From: Symbiodinium natans
Taxonomy: Eukaryota > Sar > Dinophyceae > Suessiales > Symbiodiniaceae
Length of the DNA stretch: 64,000 bases
Direction: 5' to 3'
NCBI GenBank assembly: GCA_905221605.1
Contig: CAJNDS010000027.1
Span: 32,501 to 96,500, forward strand
Below the pieces are notes generated by a model. The model did no database searches. It was not told the DNA's origin and saw nothing but the letters and a program-made list of their open reading frames with translations. Each line of letters opens with the position of its first letter. Position 1 is the stretch's first letter. Made by a program: the position numbers and the translations under genes. Positions 21,899-32,218 of this stretch are shown here, in pieces.

Positions 21899-22343
21899 AT
21901 CAGTTTTCAAAGCTCTTGCCCGATTTTGGGTCCCTGTTGCATACTGGTCCCTTATTTCTCGGGCACCCCCTCAAAGGCAGATAGAGCAATAACTGACTTG
22001 TACAATTGCATATATATGTATATATATATATACATATTACATGTCATATATTGCACAATATAAATGTAGTATACATTTCATATGTGTTCAGCTGACTGGT
22101 TTGCCAAACAAACTCTGCCTCAAGGAGAGGTTTGATCAGCGACTGTCGGAGTACACGACCTTCTGGACTTCTCTTGAAAGGCTATGCAGGCTTCGCAAAG
22201 AGCCCTTTCAAGCCCAAGCCCCAAACCCAAAACTCAAAGTCCGGAGGCAGTACTGCGTTGACTACCAGACCTTTCACAAGAAGATCCAGGACACGATTCG
22301 AGATGTCCGCGCGCTCAGCACAGGTCTTCCAATGTGCAACTGA
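21605..22343 (+). CDS. Small helical protein, with an in-frame TGA or a 36-nt intron
   Basis: Exons 21605-21796, 22092-22189 and 22247-22343 join in phase and end at TGA (22341-22343). The ATG at 21605 opens MDGTVQKLAQMKDAWHHAL. Later parts read EHTECLVNFANSSKLLRARS, KERFDQRLSEYTTFWTSLER and DYQTFHKKIQDTIRDVRAL, which suggests a mostly alpha-helical, possibly coiled-coil protein. The first exon contains an in-frame TGA near 21689. It disappears if 36 nt (GCATGT...TCGCAG) are spliced out; otherwise this is a pseudogene. Donors: GTAAGT at 21797 and GC at 22190. No family is recognised. Confidence 0.5.
21870..21899. repeat. CTAT microsatellite
   Basis: About 7 tandem CTAT units inside the intron 21797-22091. 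A second such array is at 43953-43987. Confidence 0.95.
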
Positions 22344-22862
22344 CGCCACTGCCCTTCTATGCAAGCAATGCTGGGCCATGAATCCCGACGTGCCTCAGGA
22401 TACCTTAGCCATATGGGAGTTGCCGAACATCAGGGGTCTCTTCTGGGAGTTCCCATAAGGTTCTAGTATATTGAGGATTATTGGGGTATTCAAGGGGGTC
22501 ACCAATTTTGGGGGAAGTGCTCATATCGTAGGTGATCCTTATTGGGTGTTTTGGGCTCGCTTGGGGCCGCTAGGTCTCCAACCTTGCTGATGTATATGAC
22601 ACAGCTCAAAGCGCTCGGCCCAGACCTCAGGGGTTTTCCCCCGTTCTCGCTTTCCCTACTGCAGCACCAGGAGGATTCCTGGAGCCCAAACCCACAACTC
22701 CGCAAAGCCTGATTCCACTTCGGACTGCGTGATGGCAAGGATAGGTGTGGCTATGGGCTACAGGGAGAAAGAGATGAGGAGCTTTAGGGTTTCGGGTTTT
22801 GGAAGGGCGAGTCTTGCCTGCTGTTTTTTTTTCCGCAGGAGAGGTGGCGGCTATGTAGTGCA
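22344..22862. other. Unassigned; possible diverged family I copy
   Basis: 22425-22520 has the GGGGT/TTGGGG and TAGTAT composition of family I elements but no clear inverted ends. No gene. Confidence 0.4.
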
Positions 22863-23090
22863 GTGATACGGCAAGGAAACAAATGCCTTTCAGTGCCTTT
22901 TTCCCACGTTTTCCACAGGCACTGCTCTCTGCATGTGCGTATGGAGACCGGTGTTTGGAAGCGCTGTCGGGGCTGTGCCCCTCAGTACCCACTCCAGCAG
23001 AGGTCTTCTCAGATTGCAAGGCTGTGCGAAAGCTGTGAATTCCTTAGGAGAATGCTCGTGTCAGGGCAGAGTGTACTTGACTACACTTGA
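22863..23090 (+). CDS. Possible exon with RING-like zinc-finger remnant
   Basis: The frame contains FSHVFHRHCSLHVR followed by WKRCRGCAPQY, resembling the central H-x2-H-x2-C and the final C-x2-C of a RING-H2 finger. The first C-x2-C pair is not seen. Boundaries are unclear, and it could be a partial exon or a chance match. Confidence 0.3.
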   Translation: MIRQGNKCLSVPFSHVFHRHCSLHVRMETGVWKRCRGCAPQYPLQQRSSQIARLCESCEFLRRMLVSGQSVLDYT

Positions 23091-23443
23091 GGACCAGCAT
23101 CGAAGAGGTGAGACATTGAAGATGTACGAGATACTATATCCCCCTTGAGGTTTCTTGTTTTTGTTTATATAAAACCCAAGAGGATATGAAACATTTTTTG
23201 TATTAAGGTTCTAAGGGGAGTATAGGATATGTATGTATGAATTGTAAGATGCTGTGTACAACATGCCGCACTGCCTTGGGTACCAAGCTTCAGCTTGTCA
23301 GCTTGGTGTAGGGAGGACGTACACGGAAATACAGTTTGCTCCAGTGTTACGTCCTGTGCCTGCAGCCACAAAGAAGCAGTGCCTGCCAAAATGGGGCACA
23401 CTGACTGGCTCGGGCCGTCCGCTGCTGCCGCACGCAAAAGGGG

Positions 23444-23560
23444 AGGGGGGGGGGGGGGGGATAATAATAATAATAATAATTAAGTAGTAGTAATAAAAAT
23501 AGCAACGATAACAATAGGTAATAATAGTAATACTAATAATCGTAGTAATAAACAACGTGG
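23444..23560. repeat. Poly-G followed by AAT/AGT microsatellite
   Basis: G-run at 23444-23460, then degenerate AAT units. A similar AAT stretch lies at 24182-24290. Confidence 0.9.
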
Positions 23561-23754
23561 ATGTTGTGAAATTGTGATAGGTCGGTGAGCGCTGGCACCG
23601 CCACGGCAGCCATTTTGCAGCAGAACGAGCGGAAAAAAGCCGCAATGCACTCGGCTCGAAGCAACCTTCAGTGTTGTCCAAGTTCTATGTCAGTCCTTCC
23701 TGCCAGATGGTCTCCGTCCAGCTGAGGCCAGGTGCTCGGAAGCAAGATGTGTCC

Positions 23755-23826
23755 CTAAACCCTAAACCCTAAACCCCAAACCCTAAACCCTAAACCTTAA
23801 ACCCTAAACCCTAAACCCTAACCCTG
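23755..23826 (-). repeat. CCCTAAA array
   Basis: About 10 units with single-base variants. Confidence 0.95.
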
Positions 23827-23918
23827 AGCTCTATGACGTGCCTGCGAGTGCTTCACGTCTCTTGTGCTGCTCTCCATGGAGGTGGTTGCTGTTGGCCAGC
23901 CTGCGTGTACCTCAGAAG

Positions 23919-24076
23919 GGTTTAGGGTTTATAGGGTTTATAGGGTTTATAGGGTTTATAGGGTTTATAGGGTTTATAGGGTTTATAGGGTTTATAGGGT
24001 TTATAGGGTTTATAGGGTTTGTAGGGTTTATAGGGTTTATAGGGTTTATAGGGTTTAAGGTTTAGGGTTTAGGGCT
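23919..24076 (+). repeat. Nine-base variant telomeric array (TTTATAGGG)n
   Basis: About 14 tandem copies of GGGTTTATA, one with GTA in place of ATA, entered from and exited into canonical TTTAGGG units. A clean expansion of a 9-mer derived from the heptamer by a TA insertion. Confidence 0.95.
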
Positions 24077-24663
24077 TTAGGCATGACTTTTCAAAGTCAA
24101 GCTGAGTCATGCAGGCACATTTCGGCCACAGCGCTGGCTGCGGAGTCACAGGTCGGCAGCAACGCCCGCTTCACCAGCCGAATTATAATAGTAACAATAA
24201 TCATAAAAATAATATAATAGTAAGAAGAAGAATCATAATTATAGTAACAATAATAATTATTCTATTCATTATAATAATGGTGCCATCTTCCGCCTGGCAA
24301 GTCTCTTCCTCCATCCTGGGAGGCAGTGCAGGTGCAGCCTGGAGGTGTACCGCGGCTCATCTTCTTGACACCGGAAGTTCACTCCAGACAACGAAACTCT
24401 GAATCCTATACAAACCCTCTCATCCCCTCTTAGCTAATGTCGGAAAGGCAGTGCTCCTGCGCACCGAGAAAAGCGAGACTGCCCAGCCGATAGCAGCCTG
24501 CAAAGGCCAGTTCGCAGGACTGCAGCAGTATATGATCCTTAGGGAGGGGGGGTCCAAGAGGGGTAACTAACCCCATGAATGTTCTTTAGAAACTGTTCCC
24601 TAAGCTTCCCTCAGGTTGCCTAAATACCTCTCTGAGAAGGGGGCTCTGACCCAACCACAAAGT
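24077..24663. other. No gene; AAT-rich patch and unassigned sequence
   Basis: 24182-24290 is AAT-rich. The remainder has no supported ORF. Confidence 0.5.
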
Positions 24664-25115
24664 CCCACTCACTCCCCCCTCCCCACATCCCCCCACATCC
24701 CCCCACATCCCCCCACATCCCCCCACATCCCCCCACATCCCCACCCCCCCATCCCCCACACCCCCCCACATCCCGCCCCCCACACCCCACCACATCCCCC
24801 AACATCCCCCACATCCACAATCCCCCACATCCCCACATCCCCCCCCCCCCCCCCCCGACATCCCCCCCATCCCACCCACACCCCCCACATCCCCCCCCAT
24901 CCCCCCCCACATCCCCCCCCACATCCCCCCCACATCCCCCCCCCACCTCCCCCCCCACATCCCCCCCACACCCCCACATCCCCACTCCCCCCACCCCACT
25001 CAGTTCCCCCACTCCACGCTCTCCCACTCCCCACTCCCCCACTTCCCCGCATCCCCCCCATCTCCCCCACATCCGCCCCACATCCCCCCACACCCCCCAC
25101 ATCCCCCGCATCCCC
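24664..25115 (+). repeat. C-rich satellite, CCCCCCACATCC-like 12-mer
   Basis: About 450 bases of C-runs separated by ACATCC or ACACC; the first copies are exact 10- to 12-mers and later ones degenerate. The complementary strand is G-rich and could form quadruplexes. Long Pro- or Gly-rich ORFs in every frame are artefacts of this. Confidence 0.95.
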
Positions 25116-25450
25116 AACGGTCTAGTGGCTTGGGGTTGGGGGGCTTCTAGGTTTTGGTGTTTAGAGTGTCTAGGGTAGGGTTTTAGGCCTTTCGGTTTTT
25201 GCGGTCTAGGCTTTAGGGTTTAGTCTGTTTTCGGGCTTGGAGCCTTCACGGTTTAGGGGTTCTAGGGTTCATGGTGCTTGGGACCCTGCTGCGAGGATGT
25301 TCAGGACTTTAGGGTTCAGGGCTGGGGCTTTAGCGCCAATAGGGCCTACAGTCGCACCTGAGGATGGGGTCCAGGTGCTAGTATAATTATGCACAGCGGG
25401 CCGTTCAAAAACCTGGAATCCGCGAGCGTACGGAGAATGAGCGAGTATCC
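25116..25450. other. Degenerate telomere-like sequence
   Basis: Scattered TTTAGGG-like words with many substitutions (25130-25330). No gene. Confidence 0.6.
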
Positions 25451-25945
25451 GTGCATCCTGCGCTGCCTCTTTGGCAGCTTGCGTGCGTTCTTCAGGCTGA
25501 GGGCCTTTTAGGAATTAGAGAAGGCATGCCAACAGATTTTTTTCCGATAAGAAGTCGCAAGCGGGAGGAAGCCTCGGAAATCAACCAAAGGTCCTATCTT
25601 CCTGATCAGCCTCTCAGAGATCCATATGCGGCAGTTCCTAGTTCCCTGATTCCTCAAATTCCCTTGAAAGAGCGAAGATTTCCTGGACCTGCCCTGGCCC
25701 TACTCTTCTTGTGGCTGCACATGTGCGCAACCCTTTATTATTTAGTTAGGAGGTTCAAACCCTATCGACTTCTAAACTGCAGGGTTTTTCATGAGCCCTC
25801 CACGGCTCAGGACACTGCGAGTCCTTTCTCCGAGATGAGTCTCGCTGCCACTCTGCTTACGCCACCTGTCCCGTTGACATGGGCACCGCAGTTCTTGATT
25901 TCCTTTTGTGTCGGAGTAGGACGCGAGGGTGAGGATTGGTTCTGA
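25451..25945 (+). CDS. Hypothetical ORF, 164 aa
   Basis: Uninterrupted frame with one possible membrane segment (ALALLFLWLHMCATLYYLV). No family and no splice support. It may be a chance ORF. Confidence 0.2.
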   Translation: MHPALPLWQLACVLQAEGLLGIREGMPTDFFPIRSRKREEASEINQRSYLPDQPLRDPYAAVPSSLIPQIPLKERRFPGPALALLFLWLHMCATLYYLVRRFKPYRLLNCRVFHEPSTAQDTASPFSEMSLAATLLTPPVPLTWAPQFLISFCVGVGREGEDWF

Positions 25946-26106
25946 GGCCCACTGCGAGGCAAAGACTTGCTTGCAGTGCACCTTTGCAGAAGGCAGGTGT
26001 GAAGGACCCGGCTTTGCGAGCAGCTCATCCCGCATTCAGATGGGCATAGTTCCCTGCTGCATGTTTCCTGTGGCGCTTAGGGTTTCATGCTTTGCCTTGC
26101 ATTGCA

Positions 26107-26187
26107 AGGTTTAGGGTTTAGGGTTTAGGGTTTAGGGTTTAGGGTTTAGGGTTTAGGGTTTAGGGTTTAGGGTTTAGGGTTTAGGAA
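26107..26187 (+). repeat. TTTAGGG array
   Basis: About 11 near-perfect units on the G strand. Confidence 0.97.
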
Positions 26188-26333
26188 GTTCCTGCTTTAT
26201 CCAGAAGGTACGTGCTACAAGCCTTGACGCGCCTGCGCAACACGACGGCATGGGTCTCCCTCTGTAGCCGGCGAGTCTTTCGCGCAAAACATGCAAGAGA
26301 GGCACGCAAGCACATAGGGTTGTTGTAGCTTGG

Positions 26334-26480
26334 ACCCTAAACCCTAGACGCTAGACCCTAAACCCTAAACCCTAAACCCTAAACCCTAAACCCTAAACCC
26401 TAAACCCTAAACCCTAAACCCTAAACCCTAAACCCTAAACCCTAAACCCTAAACCCTAAACCCTAACCCTAAACCCTAGC
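26334..26480 (-). repeat. CCCTAAA array
   Basis: About 20 units in the orientation opposite to the flanking arrays at 26107 and 26608. Confidence 0.97.
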
Positions 26481-26607
26481 CCTCTATTGTGGCATTCCTA
26501 TGACTTCCCGTACAGGAAGAGGCCTCCAAAAGGGACCCCCCCGAGTTTCGGAGAAGCCTCGGAGTGAGCCACAACTTCCATATGAAGTAGAGTTTATATT
26601 ACTGTCA

Positions 26608-26675
26608 GGGTTTAGGGTTTAGGGTTTAGGGTTTAGGGTTTAGGGTTTAGGGTTTAGGGTTTAGAGTTTAGGGTA
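26608..26675 (+). repeat. TTTAGGG array
   Basis: About 9 units on the G strand. Confidence 0.97.
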
Positions 26676-28017
26676 TATAAGGTTCCCTTTTAATATTGGT
26701 GAGTGTACATACCGGGTGTCCTTTTCGGGGTACCAGAAATATAAACCCTGCTTCATATGTGTCCGTTGTTGCAAGGTTGGCCTTGCCCGCCTTGGCCCTC
26801 AGTAGCTGCACATACCGGTAGGCATCCATGGCGATTGACTCCCACATTCCGTGCAACGCAAAGCCCTGGTGGGATGACGGCTTCGGGCTTATAGGGCTTT
26901 TAGAGGGCATTTGTTACGTCATCACGAAGCGAGAAGGTTCCCAGGTATGGAGTCTTGTATCGCTGAGCACAAGAAAACGTTCAGTTCCCACCTGGGGGTA
27001 GTCGCCGATGGTCCTTTCCTGTCATGGCCTGGATGTCACGCCCATCGTGCTGCATCGCGTCCGGACAGGTGCCCGGGCATGCAATCCCACGAGATGTAGG
27101 GCTCCTGATGCAACTTGAAGCATCATGACTCTGTTCAAACCAGTCCAGCTCAACCTCAGCGGCTTCTGCACTTGCATGATGGCTGCATGATGTGCCATGG
27201 GCGATCCTTGCGAAGCGCAGAATTGAAGTCGCTGTCTGACATGCCTGAGAGAGGCTTCCTGTCGTTTGATCCGGAAGCACGGGCCACGGCGTGAACAGGT
27301 TGAGATGCAGGAATAGTCTGATTGGTAAAATCCCACGGCTGTGAGTGACCACATTGTGCTTGCCGCCTTTTCATCCTCAACATGCGCAGCTGGTGCTAAG
27401 AAGCTGCTGTGCGCCGGAGGGGGAGCCTGGTATGACTGCCGCCGGTTCCTCAGTCAATGCACAGGGACAATGCGAGCTTCGGGGTCAGTTCTGCTGGCAG
27501 GAGAGCCGGAGGTAGCACAAACAATCTGTCCAAAAAAAATCCCAACCCACAGCCGAATGCTAAAATCAGCTTCTAGCACTTCAACTCTGAAGAGAGTCTC
27601 CATCAGTGCTGACGTAGCAAACCCCAGCTAATTCCTCACAGAGGCACCGCAGTATGAGGACCAGCCGAATGAACAACTGGAACCACCAACCCCGACACTG
27701 CCGACCTGACAGTATTGCATGAGTGTTACTGAGGGCTCAACAAGTGGGTGAGAGCCTTAGAGCGCAGAAGCACCTGGAGAGCCTTCTTGGGGTTTTGCCA
27801 TTGCCTCGCAGACTAAGGGCGACCAAGTCGTGGCATGCGAGAAGTGGTGTGGGCTGCCACCCCTGATACCACTCTTCTGGAAGAAGACAGTCGGATGCTT
27901 ACTTTGTGCCAGTCTCAGACCCCCCAGCTCTTGGCTTCAACTTGAAATCGCCCCCAAGATGTTCACCGATTGCCACTTTGCCAACGTGCACCCGGATGAC
28001 GATGGTCCCTTGGCAGC

Positions 28018-28281
28018 GTGGAGTGGCATCTGCTGTTCTTCTTCTTGCCTGTTGCCAGGCCTGATGAAGCTGCACGCTGCCTGGCGCATGCACTTGTCAT
28101 GTGGCAAGGGCAATCGTGTCAGTTGCTGCAAAAAAGTGGTGCAAGCAGGAAGGTTCCATCCAGCTGCACCCGCAATTTTGTTGGACCTAGGCCGGACATC
28201 GGCGGGATGATCAAGAACAAGATCATGAAGCTGATGGGCGGCGCCAGCGATGCTGACTTGTTTCCCTGGTGCCATATTTGA
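28018..28281 (+). CDS. Hypothetical ORF / exon
   Basis: The frame includes DEAARCLAHALVMWQGQ and DIGGMIKNKIMKLMGGASDA, coding-like in its second half, and ends in TGA. No recognised domain. Opposite-strand ORFs overlap it. Confidence 0.3.
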   Translation: MEWHLLFFFLPVARPDEAARCLAHALVMWQGQSCQLLQKSGASRKVPSSCTRNFVGPRPDIGGMIKNKIMKLMGGASDADLFPWCHI

Positions 28282-28318
28282 TGCCCCTCCTGCCTCCCAC
28301 CTAATGTAGGGGGTCGGC

Positions 28319-28486
28319 AGAATTACGAATAGGATTCCCCTGTGGTCCCTTTTATAAAATATACTATCCAAAACCCTGTTCTAATTATTAAGGCTCCTCC
28401 TAGAATTACGAATAGGATTCCCTTGTGGTCCCCTTTATAAAATACACTATCCAAAACCCTGTTCTCATTATGAAGGCCCCTAAAAA
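28319..28486 (+). repeat. Tandem duplication, about 85-bp unit, two copies
   Basis: Both copies contain AGAATTACGAATAGGATTCC and ACTATCCAAAACCCTGTTCT with a few substitutions. Non-coding. Confidence 0.9.
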
Positions 28487-28498
28487 TCACATGCTTGC

Positions 28499-28605
28499 CT
28501 TGCCAGAATTCGAGCACCCTAAACCCTAAACCCTAAACCCTAAACCCTAAACCCTAAACCCTAAACCCTAAACCCTAAACCCTAAACCCTTGCCAGAATT
28601 CGAGC
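28499..28605 (-). repeat. Telomeric array flanked by 17-bp direct repeats
   Basis: The 17-mer CTTGCCAGAATTCGAGC occurs at 28499-28515 and again at 28589-28605. The interval is a nearly pure CCCTAAA array of about 10 units. Confidence 0.95.
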
Positions 28606-28688
28606 CTTGGCGGGGATGGCCTGTCCGAGAGGCACGCTTCCCCTTCCCATATTCTGCTGCGTCTGGATGTCAGATAAGGGCCAAGCCC

Positions 28689-28746
28689 CCTAAACCCTAA
28701 ACCCTAAACCCTAAACCCTAAACCCTAAACCCTAAACCCTAAACCT
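28689..28746 (-). repeat. CCCTAAA array
   Basis: About 8 units on the C strand. Confidence 0.95.
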
Positions 28747-29024
28747 ACAGTAGAGTAGGCAGCTGAGGCTGAGAGCTCCCCATATCTGACCACCTCGTCT
28801 CCACCACACTACCATCATCAGCCAGTCCTTTACTGTGCTACAGCCCCAATCCAATCATTGCAATGGCCATCACCAACATTTACCTGGAGGGCCAATAGGC
28901 AACTGGTGGCACTTTTTACAGTCATGTCTGGTGAGCCTAGAGGCTCCTTGCACATGTGGGGAGGCTTTTTGCCCCTGATGGTGGGGTCGAGAATTCTTTT
29001 TGTGGATGCCATTGCTGTTCTCAG

Positions 29025-29120
29025 GAGGAGGCCATGGAGTTTGATCCAAATGGCGGCTTGCCGGATGACTCCGAGAGGGAGATCACGCCGGAGACTGAAA
29101 GCTTGCGAACGTCTTGGCAG
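29025..29120 (+). CDS. Exon of an acidic protein
   Basis: Between acceptor TTCTCAG and a GC donor (CAG|GCCCCT). Encodes EEAMEFDPNGGLPDDSEREI then TPETESLRTSWQ. Acidic, low hydrophobicity, coding-like. Family unknown; it may belong with the frame at 29348-29647. Confidence 0.45.
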
Positions 29121-29280
29121 GCCCCTAGAATGTGTGGGGAGTTTAGGGTATCTTGGGGATCACTGTTCTTAAGAGGAGTGGGCGCTCTTAGCATGCCAGA
29201 ATCCCCTAAGGAAAATCTGCTGCTCCAAGCCAATGAGAAAATGCATCACCGCTCGATCCTCGGATTCTACTGTCCAGGCT

Positions 29281-29326
29281 AGCCTTTAGGGTTTACAAGG
29301 TTTAGGGTTTAGGGATTAGGGTTTAT
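29281..29326 (+). repeat. Short TTTAGGG stretch
   Basis: About 5 degenerate units between two exon candidates. Confidence 0.85.
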
Positions 29327-29347
29327 GGCAACAGCGGAACGCATGGA

Positions 29348-29647
29348 ATGAATCGTGGTGCAGCTTCATACTACAGCATGTATGAATCGTGGTGCAGCTT
29401 TCTACCACAGCATGTCAGATTCTCAGCAATCCTCAATGACGTCACTACGTGGCAGATTGGGGAACCGACGGTGGTTGTGCGGGCCCTGCCCGCCCCGGTC
29501 TTCACATCTCTGCTCCATGCAGATCAAGGCCCACTGCTGATTTCTTCCCTTTGGTTCGAGGATCTTCAACTTGAAGACTTTTTTGACTTGACTTTGGCGC
29601 AGGTCATGCAGCAGGGGCCCCTGACAGGATCAGCTATGATGCCATGA
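29348..29647 (+). CDS. Hypothetical terminal exon
   Basis: The frame ends at 29645-29647. Its second half is coding-like (GPLLISSLWFEDLQLEDFFD then LTLAQVMQQGP). The first 70 bases contain a 36-bp near-tandem duplication (ATGAATCGTGGTGCAGCTT, twice), so the true start is probably further in. Confidence 0.35.
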   Translation: MNRGAASYYSMYESWCSFLPQHVRFSAILNDVTTWQIGEPTVVVRALPAPVFTSLLHADQGPLLISSLWFEDLQLEDFFDLTLAQVMQQGPLTGSAMMP

Positions 29648-30421
29648 GTGGCTCTGGGCAGTTTACTTCATGTGGCTTCAGGTGCAAAGATGTCGCTGCG
29701 CCCCCACAAGGCGAAGGCTCGGATGCGGAGGCCTGCTTTTCTGAAGCTTACTTACAAGGGAATCCTTCTTTTTCGGATGCCCTCCCCCCCCCCCTCCCAC
29801 CCGCCCCCCAACAACAAATGAAACCTGAACCCTAAACCCCCCCAAACCCATAGCCCATCAACCCTGAAGACCCCAAGCCTTGTGATCTGTGATGAGGCCG
29901 GAGGGAGGCCCAGGAATTCCTTTGATCCTGCGCTGAGCCATCGGCCGGCTGTGTCACGCAAGTCTCGAAGAGGATGGGCTGCGAAGCCCTTATGACATCC
30001 CCATAATTCCCAGCTACACGGTCAGTTCTAAGTCCAGCCCATCCTGGGAGTTGCATTCGGAACGAAAAAACTGGTCGCGCCGCACTGTGCCTGTGCTCCC
30101 CCCCCCCCCCATTGCCGAGATTCTCCATGCCTCCTTCAGCCTTGTTCGCGATCCGCCTGACCAGCCTGAAGTGTGGCCTCACTGGCAAGCCTGCATGGTT
30201 TCAGTGGCAAAGTAGTTGTCAAGGGGCTGCTGCCTCACAGCTGTAAATCCATGCATGCAGCACCAACGCAGCATCACTCGGTGAAGTGTTGCTTGCCTAT
30301 TCCATGTCGTACGAATGATGAGATAGACCGCGACAACCCACTGTAGTGGCCTGGTAGCGTTCCATCAACATGTCGCTTCTCATGGCTCTATCCTGACACT
30401 GGCGGCGGACGAGGTGCGGCT
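29648..30421. other. Unassigned
   Basis: Poly-C runs at 29784-29806 and 30098-30110. Short ORFs only. Confidence 0.4.
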
Positions 30422-30999
30422 ATGGCTACCGAAATGGCGTGGTCCCTATATCGGGCCGAGCACGTTGGGAAGCACTGTCATGTTGCTTTGCGACAATCTG
30501 AGGCAGAGGTAAGGGATCCGCCACAAGATGGTGCATCTCCGCCACACGCCTGTGAGCCTGAGAAGGCATCCTCACAGGAGACGCCTGCAGAGGTCCCTGC
30601 AGACTTTCCTGAGCAGCACTACTCGGGCGTTTTGGAGATTCGGGGGTACCTTATTGGGGTCCTAGTCTTAAGGGAATCCTACTATTTGGGGGTCTATATT
30701 TGGGGGCCCTTATTTTCGTAAGCCCCCACTTGTTGTTCAGATGTGGAAGGTCAGCCCCAGCAAGGAAAAGGAAGAGATTGAGCCAGTCGGCAAAGACTCT
30801 GACTTAAAGTTGGCCGTTGCGGAAGCGGAAGCACAACAAGAGGCTGTCGGATTCCTCAGCATCATAATTTGTTTAGGGTTTAGGTTTAGAAGTCTTGTGG
30901 GGTTAGGGATGATCTGCTAAGAATGATTTGGGGTGTTGCCAAGCCAATCTCTCTCTGGAGGCTGCTGAAAGACAGCTGGCTCTCGTTCCGCAGCAGAAG
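30422..30999 (+). CDS. Coiled-coil protein, first three exons
   Basis: Exons 30422-30508, 30741-30849 and 30944-30999. The ATG at 30422 opens MATEMAWSLYRAEHVGKHCH. The first donor is GTAAGG (phase 0), the second GATTCC (GA type, phase 1), the third GCCAAG (phase 0), and all junctions agree. The product then reads KEKEEIEPVGKDSDLKLAVA, EAEAQQEA and LSLEAAERQLALVPQQK, predicting a charged, mostly helical coiled coil. The first intron holds a family I element. Downstream exons are not identified; telomeric repeats follow at 31026. Family unknown. Confidence 0.55.
30640..30728. mobile_element. MITE-like element, family I, in intron
   Basis: Left part CGGGGGTACCTTATTGGGGT, right part CCCTTATTTTCGTAAGCCCC, inverted relative to each other. 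The internal GAATCCTACTATTTGGGG is shared with the copy at 10914. It lies between exons 30422-30508 and 30741-30849. Confidence 0.65.
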
Positions 31000-32218
31000 G
31001 CCAAGTCGTGCTCAAGAACTCAGAATAGGGTTTAGGGTTTTTTAGGGTTTGGGTTTTTAGGGTTTGGGTTTCTTAGGGTTTAGGGTTTTTTAGGGTTTAG
31101 GGTTTTGGTGACCCCTCTGCCCTAAACCCGATTCCCTCTAATTCTACAACTAGGGGGTGTAGCAAGGGACCCAATTGTTGGATGCTGCTGCCTTGCCGGA
31201 GTCTACATCGTCCACCGCCCGCGCCGCTATACGGCAGGGCAAAGGCAAAGGCTCCATAACTTATTACATATAGGGGCACCTTGGCCGTCTGCGCGCTGGA
31301 GCTTCTAGCCGAAAACATCTTAGAACAGTTGAAGGTGCTCTGGGCTCTGAACTTAGGGCGTAGGGGCATGGACGACTTGGGCATTTATGCGATTGCTGCC
31401 GTCGGTTGGCATGCAAGCTTCTCTACGGCAAAGCCATGGAAAGCCCCAACTAAACCCTAAACTCTAAGCTCATAGCTACAAGCCCTAAGTGAGCACAATC
31501 TCGGGAGCCTGTATTTGGGTCATGTGGGTAGTTCTATCAATCAAGATACTTTTTGAGTCATTGAGGCATATTCTTTAGGGGGAACTCAAAAGGACCGTCG
31601 TTTAGAGAGCCCCCGAAACCCTAAACCGTCGTACCGTGACATTGCTCTGATGCAGACTCTGCCGATGTGCTTGAGGGGCTCCCCCTGCTGTGAAGCTCCA
31701 CATGCCGGTCAAAAACTTTCAGGGTTTTAGGGCTTTAGGGTTTTAGGGCTCTAGGGTATTTAGGGTTTTAGGGGTTTAGGTTTAGGGCTTGAGGGTTCAG
31801 ACTTTGGGTCGAGCCACCATCCCCCCCCCCCCCCCCCCCCGCCCTTCCCCGCCCGGCCAGAAGGGGGAGAAAGCCTGCCATTTTCCTTCCACGGCTAGCC
31901 ATCTCAACTGCCCGCTTGCAGCCCTTGGTCAGCAATTGCGGAGGCTTCACAAAGACATGGCGCAAGGAACAGCCTGGTGTTCCTTGGTGCACAGTAAGGG
32001 CACTCCAACTCCAGCCAGGTGCACGCAACAAGTCAACACAGTAGCAGTCGCCAAGATCAGTCGCTTTGTGTTTGCAATTTTTTACCATGGCGAGTCCATG
32101 AGGTTGACACCATTTTCTGCAGGGTAAGAGGTGAAGTCAGTGACCGGCCCTACATGGCCACAAGCGGCACACCCATCGACCGAGGCCCCTCTATGTCGAG
32201 CAGCGAGGCCATGGAAAA
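31000..32218. other. Degenerate telomere-like repeats and unassigned sequence
   Basis: Units with extra Ts at 31026-31105 (TTTTTTAGGG) and variants at 31720-31795; poly-C at 31820-31840. No gene I can support. Confidence 0.5.

Larger units (their letters stand above)
25946..28017. other. Telomeric arrays and unassigned sequence
   Basis: Holds the three arrays listed next. 26690-28000 has only short overlapping ORFs on both strands; none supported. Confidence 0.5.

Noticed and set aside
23838..24065. ORF with repeated GFIGFI / YRVYRV
   Set aside because: Translation of the 9-base telomere derivative; no gene.
24586..25125. Gly-rich and Pro-rich ORFs of 137-169 aa in several frames
   Set aside because: All come from the C-rich satellite; open frames on both strands are expected there.
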